This document shows positions 1 through 7,908 of a stretch of 58,783 nt of DNA, piece after piece; within the stretch, counting starts at the first letter, position 1, and each line of letters opens with the position of its first letter. Made by a program: the position numbers and the translations under genes. This DNA comes from Companilactobacillus nantensis DSM 16982 (GTDB lineage Bacteria; Bacillota; Bacilli; Lactobacillales; Lactobacillaceae): positions 1-58,783 of the forward strand of contig NZ_AZFV01000021.1 of the NCBI RefSeq assembly GCF_001435815.1, written 5' to 3'. Under the pieces are notes generated by a model, which saw only the letters and a program-made list of their open reading frames with translations, was not told the DNA's origin and did not search any database.

Positions 1-14
1 TAACTTGTTATTGA

Positions 15-377
15 AATTTTCGAATTAATATCTGGACAGGAATTCTAGATATTATCAACTGTGTTCTATTCGCCGTTTCATGGCCTATTATTTTTAGTAC
101 AGCTGCAAGTGACGCTTTTGGTGGCACTAACCTAACAAGTGGCACTGGTACATTCTTTTATGTAATGGCTGCTATTGGAATTATTTTGAATCTTATTGCC
201 CTTATTCAAAGCAAACAACATAATATTTCAATTGTAGGACCCGTTTTAGGACTGATTGGTAATGCATTATTCTTAATATCTGCTGCAATGGCATTTCCTG
301 CTATTGTTATTTTGATTATCGGAATAGTATTCATCTTTCTACATCACCCATCAAAAAATGTTAAGGCGGTGAACTAA
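15..377 (+). CDS. DUF4064-like small membrane protein, 5' end incomplete or frameshifted
   Basis: The reading frame is open from position 15, but its first ATG is at 165. The translation before that ATG (one TM segment, then a polar loop with an F-G-G-T motif) continues smoothly into the TM segments after it. The full protein therefore looks like a four-TM DUF4064-type protein rather than a 70-residue one. In another frame, bases 1-36 read as a plausible N-terminal piece ending ELISG, and this frame continues with GILDII. That suggests a frameshift near 25-40, or simply a cut by the window edge. It ends one base before the next gene, so the two are probably co-transcribed. Function is unknown. 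The position inside an integrated element makes a lysogeny-module accessory role possible. Confidence 0.55.
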   Translation, partial: NFRINIWTGILDIINCVLFAVSWPIIFSTAASDAFGGTNLTSGTGTFFYVMAAIGIILNLIALIQSKQHNISIVGPVLGLIGNALFLISAAMAFPAIVILIIGIVFIFLHHPSKNVKAVN

Positions 378-378
378 T

Positions 379-1044
379 ATGAATAAAGATAAACCATTTT
401 ACAAAATTTGGTGGTTTTGGTTAATTGTTGTTATTTTAGTAGTTATTATTTTCGGTATGTTTGGCAGTGGTGGTTCAAGTAATGATGATTCTAGCTCTAA
501 CGTAAAGCAAACAAATACATCAAATACTACCAAAGATGCTGATGATTCAAATTCCGCAAAAAGTAAATCCAAAACTATAGACTTAGATAACGATGAAGCA
601 ACCATAATTAAAGAAATTAATTATGACCCTAATTACACTGACAATTCATGGGCTGGAACAAATGTAAATATTGACAGAGTTAAAGTTGCAACAATTAAAC
701 CCTTTAAAGATGAAGAAGAAAAAAACAATATATACAAGGGAATTGTTATCGTTCACTTCAATGTTGAGGCTTCAAGGGATATAGACTTTTATCCTACACA
801 AGGTACTCTGGTAACTAGTGACGGGCAACAGGTTGATGCAAATTCTTATTCTAGTGATAATTTTGATGGTGAAATTGCTAAGGGTGCCAAGAAATCAGGT
901 AATGTTCTATTTACCTTGACAACTTTGAATAATCCTAAAGATTTAAAAAATATCAGATTAAAATGGGACGCAGATTATCAAACAGATGATTTAGATGATG
1001 ATGCTTCTAATAAAACATATGATATTACAATCAATTTAAATTGA
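379..1044 (+). CDS. Membrane-anchored DUF4352-like protein
   Basis: This 221-residue protein has one N-terminal TM helix (about residues 9-29), then a Gly/Ser/Asn/Asp-rich linker (about 30-75) and an extracytoplasmic beta-rich domain. That domain contains the pattern typical of DUF4352/telokin-like surface domains: a conserved middle strand, a TLVTSDGQQ segment and a closing L-x-W strand. The start at 379 is preceded by GGTGA at good spacing. There is no lipobox Cys, so it is anchored by the helix. Such proteins are common between the integrase and repressor of Gram-positive prophages, which fits the integrase downstream. The precise role is unknown. Confidence 0.6.
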   Translation: MNKDKPFYKIWWFWLIVVILVVIIFGMFGSGGSSNDDSSSNVKQTNTSNTTKDADDSNSAKSKSKTIDLDNDEATIIKEINYDPNYTDNSWAGTNVNIDRVKVATIKPFKDEEEKNNIYKGIVIVHFNVEASRDIDFYPTQGTLVTSDGQQVDANSYSSDNFDGEIAKGAKKSGNVLFTLTTLNNPKDLKNIRLKWDADYQTDDLDDDASNKTYDITINLN

Positions 1045-1051
1045 AATAATT

Positions 1052-1071
1052 AGCCGGAAACGGCTTTTTTT
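1052..1071 (+). terminator. Rho-independent terminator after the DUF4352-like gene
   Basis: AGCCG and CGGCT arms enclose a GAAA tetraloop and are followed by a run of six T, 8 bases after the stop codon. Confidence 0.85.
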
Positions 1072-1106
1072 AATAATAAAAGAAACAAATTTTGGGTATA
1101 TAAAAA

Positions 1107-1126
1107 GCCATACCCTGAGGTATGAC
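1107..1126 (-). terminator. Inverted repeat, terminator-like on the minus strand
   Basis: CATACC-CTGA-GGTATG forms a short hairpin. On the minus strand it is followed by a T-rich run. No minus-strand gene ends here, so it may be a leftover of element shuffling or act in the leader of the next gene. Confidence 0.35.
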
Positions 1127-1134
1127 TAGATGAT

Positions 1135-2121
1135 ATGGTGACTAATATGGAAATATTTAAGGACCTAACAGATGCGGATCTAATCGAAAATGCAAAGGAA
1201 ACCTATAACAAGGAAATAGATTATATTGGTATGGACGATTTATCCATATTCTCATGGAAAAACAAACATTTGAAATTAACTATGTTAAAAGTGTTTTGGG
1301 ATAATGGCAATGATAATATGGCAATGTTTATGTATGCTGAAATATCAGACAAAGATGACTTTATTTATTCAGATATTACTGACCGTACTCACAATATTCA
1401 ATTTGAAACATCCAACAATAATCTTGAAAGATTCGCATACATAAAAAGAAATATAATCAAAGATGCTAAGCCTATTTTTTCTTCATTGTTTACACATACG
1501 GGTAGTAGTTATAGCCTACATAGTTCATATACAGAAGATGGATCGAACATACTTGCTGAAATGGCTCCTTATTACTGGGGAAAAGAATTTGCAAAGAATG
1601 AATATTTGAAAGCTTCTAAGAACCTTAGTAAAAATTTGCTTGATGATTCCCTAGACTTAGTTAATAACAAATACTATACTGACAGATTTCATTTCAATGA
1701 AATTCTAAATGATATAAATAGCGAACAGTTCACACTTGAACTTAATGATTGCTTAAAGGCATATGAACATGGATTTTGGTTTGTATGTGCGACAGGTATT
1801 GGCAGTGTGATAGAACATCTCCTCTACTTATCTCTGAAACGATTAGATAATAAATATAAGGCAGAGCATACAGTAAAGGAATACATAAAAAAACATCCTC
1901 TCAAAGGACTATCAAAAGATCCAACTAAAATGGACTACATTAATCGTTTTGAACAATATGACAAAGATTTTAATTATAGAACCGAAAATCATATCAATTC
2001 AACATTCATACTAAGAAATTCCATAGATCATTATAGTTCTGGATATTCAAGTAAGAGTATCTGCGATATGATGTTTCAAGGCATTGCTGACTTCTATGAG
2101 GGTATTTATTTAAGATACTAA
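1135..2121 (+). CDS. HEPN-like domain protein of unknown function
   Basis: This is a 328-residue soluble protein. Residues about 1-190 are unrecognised. Residues about 205-328 look like an all-helical HEPN/DUF4145-type domain: a helix with a conserved acidic position (IEHLL, E227) and a late helix carrying R294-N-S-I-D-H299, which is the R-x4-H signature of HEPN RNases. The start is uncertain: ATG at 1135, or ATG at 1147 with a better GGTGA site. The gene sits between terminators, next to the integrase of an integrated element, and its last bases overlap the convergent small gene at 2118. HEPN proteins in such spots are often abortive-infection or toxin RNases. That role is inferred here, not shown. 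The fold is called only from the motif and helix pattern. Confidence 0.55.
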   Translation: MVTNMEIFKDLTDADLIENAKETYNKEIDYIGMDDLSIFSWKNKHLKLTMLKVFWDNGNDNMAMFMYAEISDKDDFIYSDITDRTHNIQFETSNNNLERFAYIKRNIIKDAKPIFSSLFTHTGSSYSLHSSYTEDGSNILAEMAPYYWGKEFAKNEYLKASKNLSKNLLDDSLDLVNNKYYTDRFHFNEILNDINSEQFTLELNDCLKAYEHGFWFVCATGIGSVIEHLLYLSLKRLDNKYKAEHTVKEYIKKHPLKGLSKDPTKMDYINRFEQYDKDFNYRTENHINSTFILRNSIDHYSSGYSSKSICDMMFQGIADFYEGIYLRY

Positions 2122-2318
2122 AGCTTTTTTAAAATGCCTTTTGCTATCGGTAAATTACCTAGCTCACAATTATCATATGAAAGGGTTCCATCTGGCATAT
2201 AATAATATGGTTTACCATTAACGTCGTGATGTAAATCTTCTGCGTAATCTAAAATTTCACTATTTAAAATTTCACATAGATAGATTAATTCGTTTTCGGA
2301 TAATTCAATTTTTTTCAT
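2118..2318 (-). CDS. Small acidic hypothetical protein
   Basis: This 66-residue protein starts at ATG 2318, behind a strong AGAAGG site at 8-nt spacing. A GTG at 2327 would overlap that site and is less likely. It is rich in Glu/Leu at the start and has a Y-Y-Y-M-P-D segment in the middle. I see no signal peptide, TM helix or known domain. It runs opposite to its neighbours and its stop overlaps the 3' end of the HEPN-like gene by 4 bases. A small protein facing a HEPN protein could be an antitoxin, but the two are convergent rather than in an operon, which argues against a classical pair. Confidence 0.55.
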   Translation of the reverse strand: MKKIELSENELIYLCEILNSEILDYAEDLHHDVNGKPYYYMPDGTLSYDNCELGNLPIAKGILKKL

Positions 2319-2368
2319 CACTATCACCTTCTATTAAAATAACAATAATAATCATTTCTAAAAACATC

Positions 2369-2392
2369 AAGCCTAATTGGCTTTTTATTTTT
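2369..2392 (+). terminator. Short hairpin with T-tract
   Basis: AAGCC-TAATT-GGCTT is followed by TTTATTTTT. It lies between the small minus-strand gene and the integrase. Confidence 0.6.
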
Positions 2393-2410
2393 AGTTCTCC
2401 AAGAACATAC

Positions 2411-2501
2411 GTGCCCCTAAATCTTACACTTATATAAACAATGTAAAGCAATTATTAAAAAATACATCTAAATATTTTGAAATGTGGCCCTAAATCTTAC
2501 A
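2411..2501 (+). repeat. Direct repeat pair upstream of the integrase
   Basis: GTGCCCCTAAATCTTACA at 2411-2428 recurs with one change (GTGG) at 2484-2501, a 73-base period. The second copy ends just before the integrase Shine-Dalgarno. Such pairs are typical arm-type integrase sites or operators. Confidence 0.65.
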
Positions 2502-2522
2502 TTGAAAGGAGGTGAGTAAAGT

Positions 2523-3650
2523 ATGGCTCAAATTTACAAACGAAATAATTCCTGGGCATTTAGAATTTCATACTCCGACAGCACTGGTGAAAGGCACACG
2601 ATAAACAGACAAGGTTTCAAAAAGAAAAGTGATGCTATCAACGAAGCTCGTGTTGTTGAAGTTAAAAAAAATCAAGTTGGCATATTCAGACAAAATGAAA
2701 CTATCTCCCTAGCCGATTACTTCAAAAATTGGATTGAAACATACAAAATCGGCCGTTGGTATAAAAATACTGAAGGTAAATATCTTGCTGCAGAAAAATT
2801 CATTCGTGGATATTTCAAAAATACGCCTCTAAAGAAGATAAAAAAATCCGATTATCAGAAAATGCTTGATAAGTATGCTGAAACACATGTTAAAGACAGT
2901 GTGTCCCTCTTGAACTCCTATATCAGGACTTCAATCAAGGATGCGCTTGAACAACAAATAATCTATTTTGATTTCACCAGGAATATTCAAATTCAATCCA
3001 AAAAAGTTACTGATAAGAAAATTAAATATTTTGAGGTTGATGAAGCTAACGAGATCAGAAAAGAATGTCTGGAAACGGCCAGTATGAGGTATATCACTAA
3101 ATATGAAATTGCTTTGGCCATTGCCACTGGAATGAGATACGGTGAAGTCACCGGTCTCACTTGGAAAGACATAGATTTTGAGACTAATAAAATCAATATC
3201 AACAAAACGTATGATTATCATAAGCGAACTGGATTTAAAAAAACTAAGACTGTCTCTTCAAATAGAATTATTGATATTGATCCAATAACTATAAATATGC
3301 TTAAACGTCTAAAGTATGAACAAGCTGAATTATTTCTTAAACAAGGCTATAGAAATGATATCGGTTTAGTTTTTAATAACTATGCTCATATGATTCCGAC
3401 TGATAATGGAGCTAATAAAGCTTTAAAGAAAATTCAGCAAGAACTAAAAATAAAAGACGGCCACGAACTGACATTTCATTCACTCAGACACACCCATGCC
3501 TCTATTCTAATTGCTAATGATGTGAGTTTGGAATATGTGGCAGCTCGATTGGGACATGCAGATACTTCTATAACGTCTAAGGTTTATGTTCATTTATTGA
3601 AAGATAAACAAGATACTGAAGCAAAAAAGACCGTTACAATATTTGGTTAA
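2523..3650 (+). CDS. int: Tyrosine recombinase (integrase) of an integrated element
   Basis: This 375-residue phage/ICE-type integrase cuts and rejoins DNA at attP/attB. Residues about 1-55 form an AP2-like arm-binding domain, 60-165 the core-binding SAM-like helices, and 170-375 the catalytic domain. The catalytic set is intact: R205 (in ATGMRYGE), H319 and R322 (HSLRH), H345 (LGH) and nucleophile Y355 (KVYVHL). The start at 2523 has a perfect GAAAGGAGG. The gene points at the tRNA-Arg 157 bases downstream, so this is the integrase-proximal end of an element extending left beyond the window. Length and motifs are normal for the Tn916/phage family. Confidence 0.95.
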   Translation: MAQIYKRNNSWAFRISYSDSTGERHTINRQGFKKKSDAINEARVVEVKKNQVGIFRQNETISLADYFKNWIETYKIGRWYKNTEGKYLAAEKFIRGYFKNTPLKKIKKSDYQKMLDKYAETHVKDSVSLLNSYIRTSIKDALEQQIIYFDFTRNIQIQSKKVTDKKIKYFEVDEANEIRKECLETASMRYITKYEIALAIATGMRYGEVTGLTWKDIDFETNKININKTYDYHKRTGFKKTKTVSSNRIIDIDPITINMLKRLKYEQAELFLKQGYRNDIGLVFNNYAHMIPTDNGANKALKKIQQELKIKDGHELTFHSLRHTHASILIANDVSLEYVAARLGHADTSITSKVYVHLLKDKQDTEAKKTVTIFG

Positions 3651-3652
3651 TC

Positions 3653-3694
3653 TGTGTGCAATTACGTGTGCGTGTACGCAAATGTGTGCGAATT
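3653..3694 (+). repeat. GTGTGC-rich repeat block beside the attachment site
   Basis: TGTGTGC followed by AATT at 3653-3663 recurs as TGTGTGCGAATT at 3683-3694. Between them is the small palindrome GCGTGTACGC. The block lies between the integrase stop and the tRNA 3' end, where arm or accessory protein sites of att regions usually sit. Confidence 0.45.
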
Positions 3695-3728
3695 TCATTT
3701 CATCTTTGCCAAAAGCCTATAACGATAA

Positions 3729-3768
3729 AAAAGAGGTAAATACCGTATTAATGGTATTTATCTCTTTT
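3729..3768 (+). terminator. Terminator downstream of the integrase
   Basis: GAGGTAAATACC pairs with GGTATTTATCTC around an 8-base loop, with TTTT after and AAAA before it. It can work in both directions, so it separates the integrase from the tRNA gene. Confidence 0.8.
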
Positions 3769-3806
3769 GTGAATTATTTGTGCATAACGTATGCCGAACG
3801 CTGTCA

Positions 3807-3880
3807 AGAACCCTCCCGGAATCGAACCGGGGACCTACTGCTTAGGAGGCAGTTGCTCTATCCAACTGGGCCAAGGGACC
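3807..3880 (-). tRNA. tRNA-Arg (anticodon CCT), probable integration site
   Basis: On the minus strand it folds as a 74-nt tRNA: anticodon stem ACTGC/GCAGT with loop CTCCTAA, giving anticodon CCT, and T arm CCCGG-TTCGATT-CCGGG. The 3' end lies towards the integrase, the usual arrangement for tRNA attachment sites. The acceptor stem GGTCCCT/AGGGTTC has a T-T mismatch at the third pair and a G-T at the second, and the D stem GCCC/GAGC has one C-A mismatch. No CCA is encoded. The altered acceptor 3' strand may have come from the integrated element. Confidence 0.88.
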
Positions 3881-3883
3881 ATA

Positions 3884-3920
3884 AACACACTTTTTATTTT
3901 ACCGCAAAAAGTGTGTATTT
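3884..3920 (-). terminator. Terminator of the DEAD-box helicase gene
   Basis: ACACACTTTTT and AAAAAGTGTGT arms around a short loop form a strong hairpin just after the helicase stop. It is nearly symmetric and lies 4 bases upstream of the tRNA 5' end. Confidence 0.75.
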
Positions 3921-3931
3921 TATAACTTAAT

Positions 3932-5158
3932 TTAATCTTGTTTCTTGTGGAAACTACGTTTCCCTTTGTTCTTCTGATCACGTAAACGTTTCTTTGGCTT
4001 TGCAGTCTTAGCTTGCGTTTTACTATCGTTACGACGCTTATTCTTATCAAAAACAGGTTTCTTTGATAATTTACCTTCGTGATCAACATAGGCTTTAGTA
4101 ATCTCTACATCGACAACATCTTGCAAATTTCGCATATCATGACTGTTACCGAAAGTAATTACATTACCGCTCTTACCCATACGACCAGTCCGACCAGCAC
4201 GGTGAACATATTCACTGTCATCTCTTGGAATCATATAATTAACAATCATATTAACATCATCAATATCCATCCCACGGGCAGCAACATCAGTTGTTAACAT
4301 CATGTTAACTTTCTTAGTTGAAAAGAGTTGTAACGCCGTTTTACGTTGTTGTGATGACATCTTACTGTCAAGTGACACAAAGTTAGTCTTGTTGTGATTC
4401 ATATCACTGATGGCCTTATGTAATGATCGTGAATTATTAAAGAACACAATACCCAAGAATTTTTTGTTATGCGCTAGTTCACGCAAAATTGCATTTTTGA
4501 TAAATTCATTGTTGGCATCCACAAAGTAGTGCTTGATTCCAGCTGTATAACTTGTATCGTGTCGTTGATCAATAACTAAGAAGTCTTGACCGAACCATTT
4601 GTGCATATCTTGAAAAATATCATTTCCAGTCGCAGAGAAGAATGTCATTTGCACATCAGCTGGCATTTGTGAAATTGTCTTACGAACACTTTCCAACTTG
4701 GTTTCGTTCAACATTTCATCGGCTTCATCAACGATTACGGTATTTATATTACCTAACTTAACTTTGCGTGATTCAGTTAATTCATTCAAACGGCCCAATG
4801 TTGCAACAATGATTTCAGGTTTTTCTTTCAACTTCTTCAATTGACGTGTGGGATTAGCACCACCAGTTAAAGCTTGAACTTTGCAATCAACTAATTTAGC
4901 TAATGGTTGAATGACATCACGAACTTGCATTGCGAGCTCTTGTGAGGGTTCTAGGATCAATACTTGCAATCCATCTTTGGGAACTAACGTTTCCAACATT
5001 GGCATAACGAAGCCTAATGTTTTTCCGGAACCTGTTGGTGCCATAGCGACTAAGTCTTTACCCTCCTTGAAAGGCATATAGACTGCGTCTTGAATCTTTG
5101 TTAATGTTTCAAATTGTTTTTCTTTAAAGTAGTCTTGATATAATTTTGGTATTTCCAA
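3932..5158 (-). CDS. DEAD-box ATP-dependent RNA helicase (CshB-like)
   Basis: This RNA helicase unwinds short duplexes in ribosome assembly or mRNA turnover. The order is standard: Q motif (FETLTKIQ), Walker A APTGSGKT, motif Ib with GG and TLGR, DEAD box (VDEAD), SAT, then the second RecA domain with the closing HRAGRTGRMG. The tail is very basic (K/R-rich, GKRSFHKK), as expected for RNA binding. I chose the TTG start at 5158, because GAGG lies 9 nt upstream and the ATG codons at 5173-5188 have no ribosome site. The gene starts 2 bases beyond the stop of the oxidoreductase gene, so the two form an operon. Confidence 0.9.
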   Translation of the reverse strand: MEIPKLYQDYFKEKQFETLTKIQDAVYMPFKEGKDLVAMAPTGSGKTLGFVMPMLETLVPKDGLQVLILEPSQELAMQVRDVIQPLAKLVDCKVQALTGGANPTRQLKKLKEKPEIIVATLGRLNELTESRKVKLGNINTVIVDEADEMLNETKLESVRKTISQMPADVQMTFFSATGNDIFQDMHKWFGQDFLVIDQRHDTSYTAGIKHYFVDANNEFIKNAILRELAHNKKFLGIVFFNNSRSLHKAISDMNHNKTNFVSLDSKMSSQQRKTALQLFSTKKVNMMLTTDVAARGMDIDDVNMIVNYMIPRDDSEYVHRAGRTGRMGKSGNVITFGNSHDMRNLQDVVDVEITKAYVDHEGKLSKKPVFDKNKRRNDSKTQAKTAKPKKRLRDQKNKGKRSFHKKQD

Positions 5159-5159
5159 T

Positions 5160-6155
5160 TTATTTTTCCTCATCTGCATCAAAAACAATGCCTGCGCTTG
5201 TTCTTGCCTGCTCTAGAATTCTATTTACCGTTCTAGCGTATTGTAATAGTTTATCATAACTTGCATGATCGTTCTCTGTCATTATTCTGGCAAATTCACG
5301 AGCTTCTGAGTCCATTGGATTTTCACTCTTAGTTGTTGGAATATCTGTAATATTTTTATTATCATCAGCCCAGTCAAGATGGTTAATATCCCCACCATTG
5401 TCGAGTAGTAACGTATCACGTCCAAAATATACTTCGGATGACATGTAAGAATTCTTGGTCTTACCAATAATTATATTGACGTCAAAGTTTGAATATTTCA
5501 AAGTCAAAGCGCCACTGCCATCAACTCCTGAATCAAGAAATTCAGCGTCATAATCAACTTTTTCAGGTTGTCCAAAGAGTACCACGGCATCGTAAACAGT
5601 ATAGACACCTAAGTCATACAAAGCTCCACCAGAGAATTTAGTTGTGAAGACATTTGGATTCTTGCCTGCTTGATAAGCGTCATAACGGCTTGAATATTTC
5701 ATATACGAGAATGTTGCTCCACTTAAATCATCACGGTGTTTCTCAACAACTTCCTCAATCTTCTTAAAAATTGGTTCGTGAATATGACGGGCGGCCTCAA
5801 ATAAATAAAGCCCTTTTTCATGTGCTAATTTCTCTAAAATCGTAAATTCTTGAATCGTTGAAGTGCTTGGCTTTTCAACAATTACATTCTTACCATTCTC
5901 TAGAGCCTTTTGAGCTTGCGAGAAATGTAGTGCATTTGGTGAAGCAATATAGACTGTATCGAAGTCCTCTTTGAAGAAAGCATCTAAATCGGTACTGATT
6001 TTAATATTTTCCTTCTCTAAATCTTCAATGAAGCTTTCAGCCTTTGCCTCAGTACGTGAGTAGACATGCGTTAATGCAAAAGTTTTGGTTATATCGGTTG
6101 CCCTAACAAATTGTTCTGTGATCCAGTTTGTTCCTATTATTCCTAAACTAATCAT
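5160..6155 (-). CDS. Gfo/Idh/MocA-family NAD(P)-dependent oxidoreductase
   Basis: This 331-residue protein has an N-terminal Rossmann fold (SLGIIGTNWIT) and the family motif VEKPST at about residue 95, whose Lys contacts cofactor and substrate. The C-terminal half is the usual alpha/beta oxidoreductase domain. The substrate, probably a sugar or cyclitol, cannot be told from sequence. The ATG at 6155 has GAGGTGA at good spacing. It is the first gene of a two-gene unit with the DEAD-box helicase, an arrangement I cannot explain functionally. Confidence 0.85.
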   Translation of the reverse strand: MISLGIIGTNWITEQFVRATDITKTFALTHVYSRTEAKAESFIEDLEKENIKISTDLDAFFKEDFDTVYIASPNALHFSQAQKALENGKNVIVEKPSTSTIQEFTILEKLAHEKGLYLFEAARHIHEPIFKKIEEVVEKHRDDLSGATFSYMKYSSRYDAYQAGKNPNVFTTKFSGGALYDLGVYTVYDAVVLFGQPEKVDYDAEFLDSGVDGSGALTLKYSNFDVNIIIGKTKNSYMSSEVYFGRDTLLLDNGGDINHLDWADDNKNITDIPTTKSENPMDSEAREFARIMTENDHASYDKLLQYARTVNRILEQARTSAGIVFDADEEK

Positions 6156-6277
6156 AAAATCACCTCTGTTTTAATTTTACTGATATGTAAGCGTAATTAC
6201 CAACAAAAAAATTCTCGAAATTTAATATTATGGTATATAATTTTACTTTAAACCATTGAGGGGAGTATTTTTGTTTA

Positions 6278-7627
6278 ATGAACAATGAATCAGACAAATT
6301 TAGCCTGAAACGAGACCTCGGTTTCTTTCCAGCGCTATCAACAGTAATGGGTCTTGTAATCGGAGGAGGAGTTTTCTTCAAAATCTCCAGCGTTACAGCC
6401 GCTACTGGATCAGCTAGTTTAACTATTTTTGTATGGATCTTAGCTGGTTTTATCACAATCAATGCCGGTTTAACAGTTGCTGAACTTGCTTCGGCACTGC
6501 CTGTTGCTGGTGGTATTTACAAATACATCGAATATATTTATGGAAAAGTTCCTGCCTTTTTATTAGCTTGGGCCCAATCGGTTATCTACTATCCAGCTGG
6601 TATTTCGGCATTATCAATCATCTTTGCCACACAAGTTTTGAACCTTTGTAACTTGCCCCAAACTTGGCAAATTCCGATTGCCATTTCACTAGCTATTTTC
6701 CTATATTTGGTTAATCTCTTAGGTGCCAAAGTCGGTGGTAGAATTCAATCAATTGCTTTGATTGCTAAATTGATTCCAATCATTGTAATTATTGTGGTTG
6801 GTATTTTTACACCATCTGCTCACCCTGTATCACTTTTCCCAATTACATCTGGAAGTCACTCCGATTTCTGGTCTTCTATGGGTGGTGGCTTGTTGGCCAC
6901 AATGTTTGCCTTCGATGGTTGGATGAATGTTGGTAACTTAGCAGGTGAAATGAAAAAGCCTGAAAAAGATCTTGCTAAATCAATTATTGTTGGTCTTTTC
7001 TTTATTACAGCAATTTATGTATTAATCAGCTTTGTTTTCATCAAAGAATTACCATTTCATTTAATTCCTGGAAATCAAAATGCCGCCTCAGAAGCAGCAA
7101 TTAAGATTTTTGGTGATATTGGCGGCAAAATCGTCACAATCGGTATTTTAGTTTCAGTCTTTGGTTCAGTTAACGGCTACACAATGACAGGCCCTCGTGT
7201 GAGTTACGTTTTAGGTGTCGATGATGAAATCGTCTTTTCAAAATTCTTCGCCAAACTTACTAAAAATACCCGTGTACCAGCAAATGCCGGTTTCATTCAA
7301 ACAATCATTGCTATCGTAATGATTTTCATGGGAAGTTTCGATTATTTAACTGACATGCTAGTTTTCGTCATGTGGATTTTCTCAATAATGATGTTCATTG
7401 GAGTCTTTATTCTACGTCGCAATGAACCAGAGCTTGAAAGACCATATAAAATAAGTTTCTACCCAATCCCACCACTCGTGGCTCTTCTAGGTGGAAGTTA
7501 CATCATCATCTCAACCTTGTTCCGTCAACCTGGATTAGCATTTATGGGTATCGGTATAACTTTACTTGGCCTACCTGTCTACTACATCCATTATCTGAAT
7601 AAGAAAAGAAACAAAAATAACATTTAG
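6278..7627 (+). CDS. APC-family amino acid permease
   Basis: This 449-residue integral membrane protein has about 12 TM segments. The first contains the APC signature VMGLVIGGGVFFK. The next helices carry AELASALPVAGGIYKY, typical of the LAT-type amino acid antiporters and SteT-like Ser/Thr exchangers of Firmicutes. The consensus loop EMKKPEKDLAKSI is present. The ATG at 6278 follows GAGGGGAG at about 12 nt. The gene is monocistronic: divergent from the oxidoreductase gene and followed by a strong terminator. Substrate specificity is not predictable. Confidence 0.88.
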   Translation: MNNESDKFSLKRDLGFFPALSTVMGLVIGGGVFFKISSVTAATGSASLTIFVWILAGFITINAGLTVAELASALPVAGGIYKYIEYIYGKVPAFLLAWAQSVIYYPAGISALSIIFATQVLNLCNLPQTWQIPIAISLAIFLYLVNLLGAKVGGRIQSIALIAKLIPIIVIIVVGIFTPSAHPVSLFPITSGSHSDFWSSMGGGLLATMFAFDGWMNVGNLAGEMKKPEKDLAKSIIVGLFFITAIYVLISFVFIKELPFHLIPGNQNAASEAAIKIFGDIGGKIVTIGILVSVFGSVNGYTMTGPRVSYVLGVDDEIVFSKFFAKLTKNTRVPANAGFIQTIIAIVMIFMGSFDYLTDMLVFVMWIFSIMMFIGVFILRRNEPELERPYKISFYPIPPLVALLGGSYIIISTLFRQPGLAFMGIGITLLGLPVYYIHYLNKKRNKNNI

Positions 7628-7631
7628 AAAA

Positions 7632-7694
7632 ATAATAATAAATAAACACGACTAGTATTCCTATTTTGGACTGCTGGTCGTGTTTATTTATTAT
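7632..7694 (+). terminator. Strong terminator after the permease
   Basis: AATAAATAAACACGAC pairs with GTCGTGTTTATTTATT around a loop of about 24 bases. The A/T-rich base makes it bidirectional. Confidence 0.85.
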
Positions 7695-7710
7695 TCAATT
7701 GAGTGCTGAA

Positions 7711-7788
7711 CCGCCTCCAGAAGCAAGAAATTTAGATTCATGTAAAGACTTTAGTCGGAAGAATCGAGAATAGTTACTGGAGACGGCA
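7711..7788. repeat. Vestigial copy of the palindromic intergenic element (E1)
   Basis: Only end sequences are present. CCGCCTCCAGAAGCAAG matches the left end of the copies at 13018 and 32406, TAGTCGGAAGAATCGAGAA matches the inner end of the copy at 13352, and CTGGAGACGGCAT matches its outer end. The conserved core is missing, as if deleted between copies. Confidence 0.7.
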
Positions 7789-7869
7789 TTTTTAACTAGC
7801 ACCATACGTATATTATTAATAAAAAGGACGCTTTGATGGCAGCTTTTTTTATTGGAGGTTATAATTTTT

Positions 7870-7908
7870 GTGGAATCTATATTTGAAACAAAGCAGGTGC
7901 TTTCATGA
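7870..7908 (+). CDS. Possible 12-residue leader peptide
   Basis: A GTG codon at 7870 lies 11 nt after GGAGG and opens a 12-codon frame. Its TGA overlaps the ATG of the EIIC gene (ATGA), the geometry of translational coupling. The same region also holds a TATAAT box (7859-7864), so the GGAGG could instead be promoter DNA and the frame fortuitous. No regulatory amino acid run is seen. Confidence 0.25.
   Translation: MESIFETKQVLS

Noticed and set aside
3643-3930. 95-codon frame after the integrase
   Set aside because: It runs antisense through the tRNA-Arg and two hairpins and has no ribosome site.
6156-6277. T-box leader upstream of the amino acid permease
   Set aside because: The gap of 122 bases is too short and lacks the conserved T-box sequence.
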